DNA of 64,000 bases from [Clostridium] aminophilum (lineage in GTDB: Bacteria > Bacillota > Clostridia > Lachnospirales > Lachnospiraceae), in contig NZ_FOIL01000003.1 of NCBI RefSeq assembly GCF_900101295.1, forward strand, positions 62,001 through 126,000. Reading direction: 5' to 3'. Position 1 is the stretch's first letter; each line of letters starts with the position of its first letter. This document shows positions 43,744 to 52,556 of this stretch, piece by piece. The position numbers and the translations under genes are program-made. Below the pieces are notes generated by a model that saw nothing but the letters and a program-made list of their open reading frames with translations, did no database searches and was not told the origin of the DNA.

Positions 43744-44469
43744 ATGTTCGACATACACTCCCACATCATCTACCATATCGATGACGGCTCCCGGGATATG
43801 GAGGAATCGGTAGAACTTATCCGTTCTGACGTCCGGCAGGGGGCGACCGATATCATAGCGACACCCCACTATTATCCTGAATGTCCAGGCGATCCTGTTC
43901 GAATAAAGGAAAAGCTTTCCAGTATTGAGAAAGCAGTAAAGAAGGCCGGGATTTCAGTCAGATTATATGCCGGTAATGAAGTCCTGTATTTTGACAGTAT
44001 GGCGGAACGCCTGAAAAACGGGGAGATACTTACTCTTGCGGGCAGCAGATATACCCTTATCGAGTTTTATCCCATGGAAAGCTATAAAACCATTCTGAAA
44101 TGTGTTCGCAACATAAGAAACGCAGGATACCTTCCCGTCATAGCGCATGCAGAAAGATTCAGGGGGCTGAGAGAAAACGGTCTTGACGAGATCATCGGTC
44201 TCGGGGCATACATACAGCTTTCCACCGAACCCATCGGCAGAAAAGGACTTTCCGCAGTCTTTGACGGAGAAACCAGGTTTGTGCGGAAGGCCCTGAAACG
44301 AAAAGAAGTTCATTTTTTGGGTACGGATATGCACCGTGCGGACACGAGACCTCCGGTGATAACGGATGCTCTGAAATGGATTTCCGATAACCTTGACAGG
44401 GATTATGCGAATGCGATCCTTTTCGGGAATGCCATGAAGATGACGGAAGATAACGAGATCGATCGATAG
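43744..44469 (+). CDS. cpsB: CpsB/CapC-type manganese-dependent tyrosine phosphatase (PHP fold)
   Basis: A 241-residue PHP-fold phosphatase that removes phosphate from the tyrosine kinase of the polysaccharide export system. Metal motifs are DIHSHIIYHIDDGSRDMEES (residues 3-22), ATPHYYPE (about 39-46), PVIAHAERF (about 131-139) and GTDMHRADTRPP (about 197-208). Family length is about 245. It is followed by wzz-like and BY-kinase genes, the usual cpsBCD order, which supports the role. ATG 43744 lies 8 bases after AAGGAG. Confidence 0.92.
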   Translation: MFDIHSHIIYHIDDGSRDMEESVELIRSDVRQGATDIIATPHYYPECPGDPVRIKEKLSSIEKAVKKAGISVRLYAGNEVLYFDSMAERLKNGEILTLAGSRYTLIEFYPMESYKTILKCVRNIRNAGYLPVIAHAERFRGLRENGLDEIIGLGAYIQLSTEPIGRKGLSAVFDGETRFVRKALKRKEVHFLGTDMHRADTRPPVITDALKWISDNLDRDYANAILFGNAMKMTEDNEIDR

Positions 44470-44513
44470 ACAATCTTTCATGCCCCTTACACCCTGACAA
44501 TTGTGAGGAACCT

Positions 44514-45311
44514 ATGCCAGATACTAATAACAATAACAATTTATTTCCACCAGACAACTTATTTACCATCAATACTCTGGACGACGATCAAGATGATGAG
44601 ATTGATTTCGGTCAGATATTTTTTGAACTGAAGAAAAGGGTTCTGATTCTTATCCTGGCGCTGGCGCTGGGAGGCGGAATCGGATATTCGATTTCCAGGT
44701 TCGTGCTGACGCCCACTTATACCAGCACTTCCATTATCTACGTTATGAGCAAGGAAACCACCATTACGTCCCTGACGGACCTTCAGATCGGTTCCCAGCT
44801 TACCGCTGATTATAAGGTTCTGGTCACCTCCAGAACCGTCATGGAAAATGCCATTAAGAAATTAAATATCGAGGACATGGATTATCTTGATCTGAGGCGT
44901 AAGATCACTCTTGAAAATCCACAGAATACCCGTGTTTTAAATATCTCGGTGCTGGATACGGATCCAACCAGAGCGAAGCAGCTTACGGATGCGGTTTCGG
45001 AATGTGCTTCCGACTATATCGCGGACATCATGGAACAGGATCCGCCGAAGATTATCGAATATGGTGAGATTCCGCACCAGAAGACAGGCCCTCAGAATGG
45101 GAGAAATGCCGTGATCATGGCGGCGGTATTCTTCATGATCACGGCCGGATTCATCGTCATTTCAACCATGACAAATGACACCATAAGAACGGAGGATGAT
45201 ATCGAGAATTACTTCAAGCTTCCGGTTCTTGCGGCAATCCCGGAAAGGGACCCGGAGGCGGCCAGGAAGGCGGAACAATATAATTATGCTTACAGAAAAA
45301 AACAAAAGTAA
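44514..45311 (+). CDS. Wzz/CpsC-type polysaccharide co-polymerase (kinase activator)
   Basis: A 265-residue membrane protein with an Asn/Asp-rich cytoplasmic start, a first helix at about residues 42-62, an extracellular Wzz domain (PTYTSTSIIYVMSK and on) and a second helix at about 200-222, ending in a cytoplasmic tail. Such proteins set polymer length and activate the cytoplasmic tyrosine kinase. The proline-rich motif before helix two is only partly kept (PHQKTGPQNG). Its 3' end overlaps the kinase gene by 26 bases, so the two are coupled. Confidence 0.9.
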   Translation: MPDTNNNNNLFPPDNLFTINTLDDDQDDEIDFGQIFFELKKRVLILILALALGGGIGYSISRFVLTPTYTSTSIIYVMSKETTITSLTDLQIGSQLTADYKVLVTSRTVMENAIKKLNIEDMDYLDLRRKITLENPQNTRVLNISVLDTDPTRAKQLTDAVSECASDYIADIMEQDPPKIIEYGEIPHQKTGPQNGRNAVIMAAVFFMITAGFIVISTMTNDTIRTEDDIENYFKLPVLAAIPERDPEAARKAEQYNYAYRKKQK

Positions 45312-46074
45312 GGATCTTTCGTTAATGACCATCAATAAAAAAACGGTAAATTTGAAACTGGCTCCGGATGACGATTTCCGATTCAGTGAAGCCATGAGAA
45401 CTTTAAGAACCAACCTGTTGTTCTCCGGATCGAAGGTTAAGAATATTCTTATTACATCCACTTCACCAAACGAAGGAAAATCCACAACATCCTTTGAGCT
45501 TGCCAGAGTTTTCGCAGAGTCGGGAAAACATACGCTGTATCTTGACTGCGATATCAGAAAATCAGAGTTTGCTGCTGTGCACCGGGTCAGGGGAGAGATT
45601 GTGGGACTATCCCAGATGCTTACGGGACAGGTGGCGCTGGAAGACGGGTTTTATAACGATCCCAAGATGCCGAATCTTGATATGATCTTTGCAGGCCCCT
45701 ATTCACCGAATCCCACAGAGCTTTTTGAAGATGAGATGTGCGAAAAACTGTTCCGGTTCATTAAAGAACTGAACTACGACATTGTGATCATGGATACCGC
45801 CCCCATCGGAACCGTTATCGATGCAGCGATCCTTACACGTTATGCGGACGGAGCGGCGCTTGTGGTAGAAGCGGATGTAACCACAAGACGTCTTTTCCGG
45901 AAATCGAAGGAACAGCTTGACCGTACGGGCGTCCGATTTCTGGGAGTTATTCTTAACAAGGTCAATATGACAAAGAGCGGTTATTACAACAGTTACTACA
46001 GCTATCATAAGTACGGAAAGAAATACTCAAAGTACGGATATGGTTATGGGGAGTACAGCAAGCCGAAGGCATAA
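45286..46074 (+). CDS. BY-type tyrosine kinase (CpsD/CapB)
   Basis: A 262-residue ATPase-fold tyrosine kinase. Walker A is TSPNEGKSTTS (about residues 53-63), Walker A' is TLYLDCDIRK (about 81-90) and Walker B is YDIVIMDTAPIG (about 164-175). The C-terminus is a tyrosine cluster (YYNSYYSYHKYGKKYSKYGY, then GYGEYSKPKA) that is the autophosphorylation site. It works with the co-polymerase encoded just upstream and is reset by CpsB. I start at ATG 45286, overlapping the upstream gene by 26 bases; ATG 45325 after AAGGATC is an alternative that would leave the core intact. Confidence 0.92.
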   Translation: MLTEKNKSKDLSLMTINKKTVNLKLAPDDDFRFSEAMRTLRTNLLFSGSKVKNILITSTSPNEGKSTTSFELARVFAESGKHTLYLDCDIRKSEFAAVHRVRGEIVGLSQMLTGQVALEDGFYNDPKMPNLDMIFAGPYSPNPTELFEDEMCEKLFRFIKELNYDIVIMDTAPIGTVIDAAILTRYADGAALVVEADVTTRRLFRKSKEQLDRTGVRFLGVILNKVNMTKSGYYNSYYSYHKYGKKYSKYGYGYGEYSKPKA

Positions 46075-46197
46075 CTTTTGGGACAGAATTATTCCGGTAG
46101 AAGCCTTGAAGCAGGGGGCGCTTGGTTTTTGGGGGATATGACATCGTTGTTTGCTCCGTGGAGCTAAGACGTCAAACATCTTGAAAATCGTATCTGA

Positions 46198-46232
46198 AAC
46201 ACACTGTCCTGAAAGTGGGATAGTGTGTTTTT
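46198..46232 (+). terminator. Rho-independent terminator after the BY-kinase gene
   Basis: AAACACACT-TCC pairs with GGGA-AGTGTGTTTTT across TGAAAGT, with a T run at the end. It closes the cpsB-wzz-kinase unit. The rest of the 310-base gap (46075-46384) has only a small palindrome GCTCC-GT-GGAGC at 46153-46164. Confidence 0.85.
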
Positions 46233-46384
46233 ATTTCATGGGATAGATATCCGATTTTTCCTATGTTCCACCCTAACGCTCCGAGAGGATGCGCACGCCG
46301 CTCAACTCAAAAAGAAAAGCAACGGTGTGAGTAATGCCACGTAGGAAAAAGTGGAGAAGTCGAAACAGAAATGGAGAGACGGAC

Positions 46385-47158
46385 ATGGAGAACATCTACC
46401 AGAGAAAACGTGATATTACTATATGTGGTGTGGGGTTCTGCCCGACAACGAGAGTTGAATTTGTCAGGGAGGCTTTTTCCATGCCTACTTCTCCTGTGAG
46501 TGGGACGATAGATTTGATAGGTGTACCAGGGGTGAACAGTGCCAAGGCAGATCCAAAGGTGGCGGAGATGTACGCCTCCAGTTCTTTTGCGGCTATTGAC
46601 GGTATGCCTATCGTCAAGATTGCCAGAAAAAAGGGATTCAATTGTGAGAGATGCTCGGGACCTGACATTATGGGCATGATGTTTGAGGAGAGCGTGAGGC
46701 AAGGGAAAACGCATTATTTATACGGTGGAAAAGACGATGAGGTGCTAATCCGCCTCCGGACTAATCTGGAAAGGGATTACCCTGGGATTCAGATAGTTGG
46801 GATGTATTCACCACCCTTCCGTCCTTTGACAGATGAAGAAGATGAGAAGATATGCTCCGAGATTAACTTTCTCCACCCCGATTTCCTCTGGGTCGGCATT
46901 GGCGCTCCCAAGCAGGAGATGTGGATGTGGAACCACAGAGAGAAGATTCATGGCACGGTTATGCTCGGTGTTGGGGCAGCTTTTAACTTCTTCGCAGGGA
47001 CGCTGGACAAGTCGCCTGAGTGGATGGAGGAAGCCGGGTTGGAATGGTTATACAGATTGACGAAAGAACCGAAACGCCTCTGGAAGCGGTATGTGCTGGG
47101 CGGATTTAAGTGGCTTTACTATAGAGCAGAAGCGAAGGTAAAAGGTACGGATAAGTGA
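46385..47158 (+). CDS. WecG/TagA/CpsF-family glycosyltransferase (GT26)
   Basis: A 257-residue GT26 enzyme that adds the second sugar (often N-acetylmannosamine or glucose) to a lipid-linked primer. Signatures are ATIDGMPIV-like AAIDGMPIVKIARKKG, ERCSGPDIM, VGIGAPKQEMWMWNHR and GVGAAFNFFAGTLDKSPEWM with the LEWLYRLTKEPKRLWKRY membrane-contact tail. Length is normal. ATG 46385 follows GGAGAGACGG. It probably acts right after the initiating phosphotransferase. It starts a new transcription unit after the kinase terminator. Confidence 0.92.
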   Translation: MENIYQRKRDITICGVGFCPTTRVEFVREAFSMPTSPVSGTIDLIGVPGVNSAKADPKVAEMYASSSFAAIDGMPIVKIARKKGFNCERCSGPDIMGMMFEESVRQGKTHYLYGGKDDEVLIRLRTNLERDYPGIQIVGMYSPPFRPLTDEEDEKICSEINFLHPDFLWVGIGAPKQEMWMWNHREKIHGTVMLGVGAAFNFFAGTLDKSPEWMEEAGLEWLYRLTKEPKRLWKRYVLGGFKWLYYRAEAKVKGTDK

Positions 47159-48222
47159 TGATCAAACCTAAAGTGATAATGATCGGCCCTGGACGGGATG
47201 TTATGGGGGGGGTATCCACTGTGATCAATAACTATTATGCTATCGGTCTGGATAATGATGTGGACTTATACTACCTTCCCACGATGGAGGACGGCAGCAA
47301 GGTTAAAAAATTGGTAGTTGCTGCGAAGGCGTATATGGCCTTTGGGAGGTTGGTAAAAAAATACGACATTGTTCATATCCACATGGCGGCGCAGGCGAGT
47401 TTTGACCGAAAGTCTCTTTTCGTGAAAAGAGCGAAAAAGATTGGAAAGAAGATCATCATTCACCAGCACGCTGCAGATTTTGATAAATATTTCTTTGAAC
47501 AGGTGGATGATAAGAAGCGCACGAGGATTAAGGAAATATTCGGATTAGCAGATAAGGTCATCGTCCTTTCGGAGGAATGGGCTGAGTTTTTCGGAAAGAA
47601 TGTGTGTGACCAGGGAAAGATAGAGGTTCTCTACAACGGTGTTGTTATGCCGGAGTATGAGAAGAAAGACTATAGCGACCATAATGTTTTGATGCTGGGA
47701 AGGCTCGGCGAGCGGAAGGGCACATATGATCTGCTGAAAGCTATACCGAAGGTACTGGAACAGATAGGAGATGCAACCTTCTATTTTGGCGGGGACGGTG
47801 ATGTAGAGCAGTGCAAGAAGATCGTGGCAGAGAATGGGTTGGCGGATCATGTAAAGTTCCTCGGCTGGGTACGAGATGAGGTGAAAGAGAAATACCTCAA
47901 AACTTGCAACACCTTTATCCTTCCCTCATATCACGAAGGTATGCCGATGGCTGTATTGGAAGCTATGAGCTACGGTCTCACCACGATCAGCACAAACGCT
48001 GGAGGCATTCCGCAGATTATCGAGCAGGGGGTTAGCGGCATCAGGGTTGAAGCTGGAGATATTGATGCGATTAGTTCTGCGCTGATCGATGTGTTGAAGG
48101 ATAAAGATAAGCGGATGGCTCTGGGAAAAGCCGGGAGAGAGAGAATAAGAGTGAAGTTTGACTTGAGAGCTAATGTTATTGCTCTGGAAAAGATGTATCA
48201 ACTATTGTGTGGAGATTCGTAA
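47158..48222 (+). CDS. Glycosyltransferase family 4
   Basis: A 354-residue GT-B-fold glycosyltransferase of the GT4 type. Visible are the N-terminal donor-loop GPGRDVMGGVSTVINNY, the central LGRLGERKGTYDLLKA and the C-terminal nucleotide-sugar site LPSYHEGMPMAVLEAMSYGL with the EX7E glutamates. The retaining mechanism is typical of the family; donor and acceptor are unknown. The ATG at 47158 shares one base with the stop of the GT26 gene (TGATG), so the two are coupled; GTG 47155 is an alternative. Confidence 0.9.
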   Translation: MIKPKVIMIGPGRDVMGGVSTVINNYYAIGLDNDVDLYYLPTMEDGSKVKKLVVAAKAYMAFGRLVKKYDIVHIHMAAQASFDRKSLFVKRAKKIGKKIIIHQHAADFDKYFFEQVDDKKRTRIKEIFGLADKVIVLSEEWAEFFGKNVCDQGKIEVLYNGVVMPEYEKKDYSDHNVLMLGRLGERKGTYDLLKAIPKVLEQIGDATFYFGGDGDVEQCKKIVAENGLADHVKFLGWVRDEVKEKYLKTCNTFILPSYHEGMPMAVLEAMSYGLTTISTNAGGIPQIIEQGVSGIRVEAGDIDAISSALIDVLKDKDKRMALGKAGRERIRVKFDLRANVIALEKMYQLLCGDS

Positions 48223-48224
48223 TA

Positions 48225-49322
48225 ATGAAAATATCGTTGATTACAATGCATGCAGTATATAACTATGGCTCCGCTTTACAGACTTACGCTACTATTACAG
48301 CTTTACAAAGGATGGGCCATGAAGTTGAAGTTATAAACTATTTTCCCAAAAGAATGCGTCAATATGGAACTATTAAACAAATATACAGAGATGCCTTGCC
48401 CTTCCATTCAAAGTGGAAATGTTTGGTAATTGCTTTTGCAAAATATCCTTCAATGAGAGAACTAAAAAAAGTGTTCGTTCCTTTTTCTTCTACACATTTT
48501 AATATGACAAGGAAATATGAGACAAATACTGAACTCACAACAAATGTTCCAATCGCAGATTGCTACTGTACAGGTAGTGATCAGGTGTGGAATGATTATT
48601 TAGAAGGGGAGTTTGATTTGGCATTTTTTTTAAATTTTGCTCCTGAGGGAAGTAAAAGAGTTGCGTTGGCTGCCAGTTTTGGGAGGGATGATATTTCACA
48701 AGATGAACTGCTCCCTGTAAAAAAATTATTGAATAGATATTCTGCCATATCAGTTCGCGAGGAGTCTGGGGTGGAGATACTAAAGGATGTACAAATCCCA
48801 ATAAAAGAATGTGTGTTAGATCCGACATTTCTTCTATCTTTTGATGACTGGACCAAATTTGCCGTACCTATCCCTGAAACAGGTTATATACTTGTTTACC
48901 AGCTTCATGAAGATAGTATTGCATCAGAAGCTGCTATTGCAATTGGGAAAAGATTAAATAAGCAGGTGATCCGAATCAGTACTGATAGATTAAAAAGAAT
49001 TAGAGGCGGAAAGACAGTGTTCTTCCCTAAAGTGGAAGAATTTGTTTCGTATATATTTAATGCGGATCTTATCGTTACAGATTCATTTCATGCTACAGCA
49101 TTCTCTATTATCTTAAAAAAACAATTTGTATCAATAGAATGGAAAATGTTTAATGACAGGATCCAAACAATTCTGAGAAAAACAAAATTATCAGATCGAA
49201 GTGTTGGGTCTGTTGAAGAGGCTGTAAATATCTCTTCAAAGAAGATTGAGTTTTCAGAGGCGTCAAGATTGATAGAAATTGAAAAAGAAAAACTACAAGA
49301 ATTTATAATTACAGCATTTTAG
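48225..49322 (+). CDS. Polysaccharide pyruvyl transferase family protein (first copy)
   Basis: A 365-residue protein of the CsaB/WcaK-like pyruvyltransferase family. Signatures are the N-terminal MHAVYNYGSALQTYAT, the central YCTGSDQVWNDYL (about residues 114-126), VLDPTFLL and the C-terminal VTDSFHATAFSIIL (about 284-297). Members ketal-link pyruvate to sugars, using phosphoenolpyruvate, although many have no tested activity. ATG 48225 has no strong ribosome site, so translation may be coupled to the preceding gene. The base composition drops to strongly AT-rich from here to about 53.95 kb. Confidence 0.88.
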   Translation: MKISLITMHAVYNYGSALQTYATITALQRMGHEVEVINYFPKRMRQYGTIKQIYRDALPFHSKWKCLVIAFAKYPSMRELKKVFVPFSSTHFNMTRKYETNTELTTNVPIADCYCTGSDQVWNDYLEGEFDLAFFLNFAPEGSKRVALAASFGRDDISQDELLPVKKLLNRYSAISVREESGVEILKDVQIPIKECVLDPTFLLSFDDWTKFAVPIPETGYILVYQLHEDSIASEAAIAIGKRLNKQVIRISTDRLKRIRGGKTVFFPKVEEFVSYIFNADLIVTDSFHATAFSIILKKQFVSIEWKMFNDRIQTILRKTKLSDRSVGSVEEAVNISSKKIEFSEASRLIEIEKEKLQEFIITAF

Positions 49323-49339
49323 ACAGGAAGTAGATAACG

Positions 49340-50509
49340 ATGGCGATAAAACGAGGATTACATAGAAACGTAATAGATAGTAAACTTATATTGTTTTTTT
49401 TGTACAACCTCGCATTTGTTTTATACATGGCAGGATATATTCCAAGATATGTTAATCTGATGCTGCTTGCTATTTTTATCATCGTTAATGGTGGAGAGGT
49501 TCTGAAAAAAAGTAAAGGAAAAATCGGCAAAAAGATGTGTTTCTGGAAAGAAACCAAACTGATGATGACCAGTTTCCTGGCTTTTGCGATAATAAGTTTT
49601 ATCATTCAAATAATTCATTTTCGCATTGAATTATCTCTAATAACATATTACTTATATTTGGTTACACCATTAATTGCTGCATTTGTATGGGTTAATAATG
49701 TAAAAAAGGAAAAACTCTTTTTATATTTTTACGTTTTTCTTGCCAGATTTATTTTGAACTTTCTGCTTAATAATGCGGGGAATATTTCTATTAATGCAAT
49801 TAGTGCCATTACGATCCGGGATTCGTTATCATCTGCTTTTGAATCTTCTGATGCGCACTGTTTCTTCATTTTGATGATCATTTTTCTGTATTATGAGAGA
49901 AAAACACTATCAATAATTTGCGGCCTTTTATGTATGCTTTGTTTTAAGAGATTGTGTTTTATCCTTACTCCAATAATTTTAATATGTTATAAATGGATCC
50001 CCAGAAAAGAAGTAAATAAAACTCTGATTGATGTAAGTACCGTTGTTTTTATCATATCGCCTTTAGTTGTATACTATCTTACACAAAATTTAATTTCAAT
50101 TTCGAGCGCATTAGGTATAGATTTGGACCTTTTTTCGTCTGGAAGATTTTCAATCATAAATTATGTTATGAACAACATTGACCAATATAATGGCTATGGG
50201 TCAATTTCTGCCTACTTAGATCAGTATCCATATGGATTTTTTATTAGAATTACGCAAATGCATTGTGATGTTCTTCAAATTTTTCTCGAGACTACAATAC
50301 TCGGAGTTGCCATATATTTCTATAATCTGTTTAGAATTTCCAGAATTGATTATACACGATATATTATTGTGCTTTATTTTGCAATTGAAATGGTATTCTC
50401 ACACTTTGTGGATGTTTTGGCGGCATGGATGATTCTATATATGTTTTGTGCAATGCAAGATAAAACACACTTTAGTCAGATAAGCAGCCCCGGAAGAAAA
50501 GGTGGTTGA
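49340..50509 (+). CDS. Wzy-like O-antigen/EPS polymerase
   Basis: A 389-residue protein with about ten to eleven hydrophobic segments and a larger extracytoplasmic loop (about residues 265-305). Size, topology, very low conservation and position between transferases and flippase fit the Wzy polymerase that joins repeat units. No short signature defines the family, so the call is by topology and context. The gene is AT-rich. It overlaps nothing upstream and ends next to the second pyruvyltransferase gene. Confidence 0.72.
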   Translation: MAIKRGLHRNVIDSKLILFFLYNLAFVLYMAGYIPRYVNLMLLAIFIIVNGGEVLKKSKGKIGKKMCFWKETKLMMTSFLAFAIISFIIQIIHFRIELSLITYYLYLVTPLIAAFVWVNNVKKEKLFLYFYVFLARFILNFLLNNAGNISINAISAITIRDSLSSAFESSDAHCFFILMIIFLYYERKTLSIICGLLCMLCFKRLCFILTPIILICYKWIPRKEVNKTLIDVSTVVFIISPLVVYYLTQNLISISSALGIDLDLFSSGRFSIINYVMNNIDQYNGYGSISAYLDQYPYGFFIRITQMHCDVLQIFLETTILGVAIYFYNLFRISRIDYTRYIIVLYFAIEMVFSHFVDVLAAWMILYMFCAMQDKTHFSQISSPGRKGG

Positions 50510-50510
50510 A

Positions 50511-51575
50511 ATGATCGGTATTATAACAGTTTTTTACAGTGAAAATTTTGGTAGCGTGTTGCAGGCTTATGCTCTCCATCACTTTTTGAATGAAAATGGG
50601 TATGATAATGTTTTCATTTCTACGCGTAATAAGTATTCGTCACATTCATTTAAAAAGATGATATTCAGCTTTGGAAATCAAATACTCCACGGCCAGTGTA
50701 AAAATGCACTATATGCCATACAAAGGTATAGATACTTTGATAAAGTTTTAAAGTGTTTTCCTCATGTTCAACTCAATCCAGAGGTATTAAATAATATAGA
50801 TCTGTTTATCGTTGGTTCAGATACTGTATGGGATGTTGACTCGAAGTATTTTCGGAAATCAAGCAATATTTTTTGGGCCACAGATTTGCCAGGAGATAAA
50901 ATAATAGCCTACGCTCCTTCTGTAGCCAACTCGACGGTCCAAAAGATGAACTCTCTTTCATTTCCCCGACAGACTTTGGATAAGATATTTGCATTAAGTG
51001 CTCGAGATTCTTATACATTTTCAGTGATGCGCCACATGACGAATAAGCCTATAGAATTTGTCTGCGACCCGACGATTTTATTGGGCTCAAATGGTTTTCA
51101 ATGCTTTATGAAAAGTATTGATTACGAGAAATATGTCGCTGTTTATCTTTTTGAGAAAATTGGAGAGGAAGAGAAGCTCAAAATACAGGACTTTGCAAAG
51201 AGGAACGATCTAATACTGATATCGATAGGAAAAGTACTACCATGGTGTGATATTTCAGTTGATCCATCTATCGAGAATTTTATTTCGTATATAGCTAATT
51301 CGAAATATGTTATAACTAATACCTTCCATGGAATAATTTTCTCTATCCTTTATGAAAAAAGCTTTCTTTTCCTCGGATATAACAAGAAAAAAGTCACTGA
51401 ATTGCTTGGAGAGCTGGATCTTGATCATAGAGTGCCAACAAAAGCGGAAGATATTACTTCTATTATGAATGATCGTATCGATTATACTAATGTAAATCGC
51501 AAAATCTCAGAGATAAGGCAGCGATCAAAAAAATACTTGCTACTTAATATTAATAAGGGGCTTGCTAATGAATAG
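50511..51575 (+). CDS. Polysaccharide pyruvyl transferase family protein (second copy)
   Basis: A 354-residue paralogue of the protein encoded at 48225. It has the matching N-terminal TVFYSENFGSVLQAYALHHF, the central FIVGSDTVWDVDS (about residues 98-110), FVCDPTILLG and C-terminal VITNTFHGIIFSIL. The sequences differ too much for a recent duplication. I start at ATG 50511, behind AAGGTGG. It overlaps the nitroreductase-family gene by 8 bases. Together the two copies suggest a polymer with more than one acidic ketal, or one active and one altered enzyme. Confidence 0.87.
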   Translation: MIGIITVFYSENFGSVLQAYALHHFLNENGYDNVFISTRNKYSSHSFKKMIFSFGNQILHGQCKNALYAIQRYRYFDKVLKCFPHVQLNPEVLNNIDLFIVGSDTVWDVDSKYFRKSSNIFWATDLPGDKIIAYAPSVANSTVQKMNSLSFPRQTLDKIFALSARDSYTFSVMRHMTNKPIEFVCDPTILLGSNGFQCFMKSIDYEKYVAVYLFEKIGEEEKLKIQDFAKRNDLILISIGKVLPWCDISVDPSIENFISYIANSKYVITNTFHGIIFSILYEKSFLFLGYNKKKVTELLGELDLDHRVPTKAEDITSIMNDRIDYTNVNRKISEIRQRSKKYLLLNINKGLANE

Positions 51576-52548
51576 TATTAAGGAGTTTTTTAAGGCTAAT
51601 GATGTTTTTCGTCGCTTTGTAAAACGTTTGAAGATATACAAGGAGTTCTTTCATGATGCAAAAGACTACTCCAAGTATTATCTGGAAATGGCTGAAAACG
51701 AAGGAAATCCTCAGTATAGAATCATGCTGCTCGTTCACAGTCTTGAAAAAGGAATGTGTATGCCTTGTTTGAGACCATATGGGCAGCAGAAAGCATTTCA
51801 ACTAAAAAATATCCTTGAAAAGTATGGACGAAAAAATGGGATGGAATTTGAATACGATTTAGGCATATCTGCTCTTTCGGCCTGGGTTGTTTTTTTTGAT
51901 AGCAACAACTGGGATAAAGATAATAGTGTTTCCGTGGTAGAAAAATTTCTTTCTGATAAACCGATAGTCTATAAAGCAGGAAGAAAAGAATATGTATTCC
52001 CACGCACTGAACTTGAACATGGAAGTTTTACTGATATCATGCTTTCAAGGCATTCCGTAAGGGATTTTGAAGATAGTGAACTTGCAGAAGAAGACATTGA
52101 ATATGCACTTAAGCTGTTTGTAGAAGCACCAACAGCATGTAATAGGCAGATGTGCAAAGTCTATTTGGTTAAAAATCAATCTGTCATTAATCTTTTGAAT
52201 AATACGGTTCTTGGTGTGGCCGGGTTTAACAAGAGTACCATGCATTACTTTATTATAACGTACGATATTGCCGCTTTTGATTTTTTCGGAGAAAGGAATC
52301 AGGGATATCTCAATGCAGGACTTGCTGCGATGAACTTCGCGAATGGTCTGCATTCGAGAGGGATCGGGTCGTGTTTTTTGCAATGGGCGAATAAACGTTC
52401 CGAAGATGAAATTGTAAGAAATGCGATGAAACTGGGAAAAAGCGAAAGAATCGCCATAGTGCTTGGCGCAGGTTACTATAAAGAAAAATCATTCATTCCG
52501 TGCTCAGACAGGCGTGATATTAAGGAAGTATATAAAATTGTGGAGTGA
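51568..52548 (+). CDS. Nitroreductase-family protein with N-terminal extension
   Basis: A 326-residue protein whose second half (from about residue 150) is an FMN-dependent nitroreductase fold, starting IMLSRHSVRDFEDSEL with the usual Arg-His-Ser-x-Arg motif and continuing VEAPTACNRQMCKVYLV and NAGLAAMNFANGLHSRGIGS. The first about 145 residues are helical and match no family I recognise; MLLVHSLEKGMCMPCLRPYG within it contains two cysteines. Such genes sit beside pyruvyltransferase-family genes in polysaccharide loci, but the reaction is unknown. ATG 51568 is 7 bases after AAGGGG. Confidence 0.8.
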   Translation: MNSIKEFFKANDVFRRFVKRLKIYKEFFHDAKDYSKYYLEMAENEGNPQYRIMLLVHSLEKGMCMPCLRPYGQQKAFQLKNILEKYGRKNGMEFEYDLGISALSAWVVFFDSNNWDKDNSVSVVEKFLSDKPIVYKAGRKEYVFPRTELEHGSFTDIMLSRHSVRDFEDSELAEEDIEYALKLFVEAPTACNRQMCKVYLVKNQSVINLLNNTVLGVAGFNKSTMHYFIITYDIAAFDFFGERNQGYLNAGLAAMNFANGLHSRGIGSCFLQWANKRSEDEIVRNAMKLGKSERIAIVLGAGYYKEKSFIPCSDRRDIKEVYKIVE

Positions 52549-52556
52549 AGAAAGGT

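Noticed and set aside
43560-43784. A 74-codon open frame before cpsB
   Set aside because: It covers the structured leader and overlaps the cpsB start in another frame; no family features are seen.
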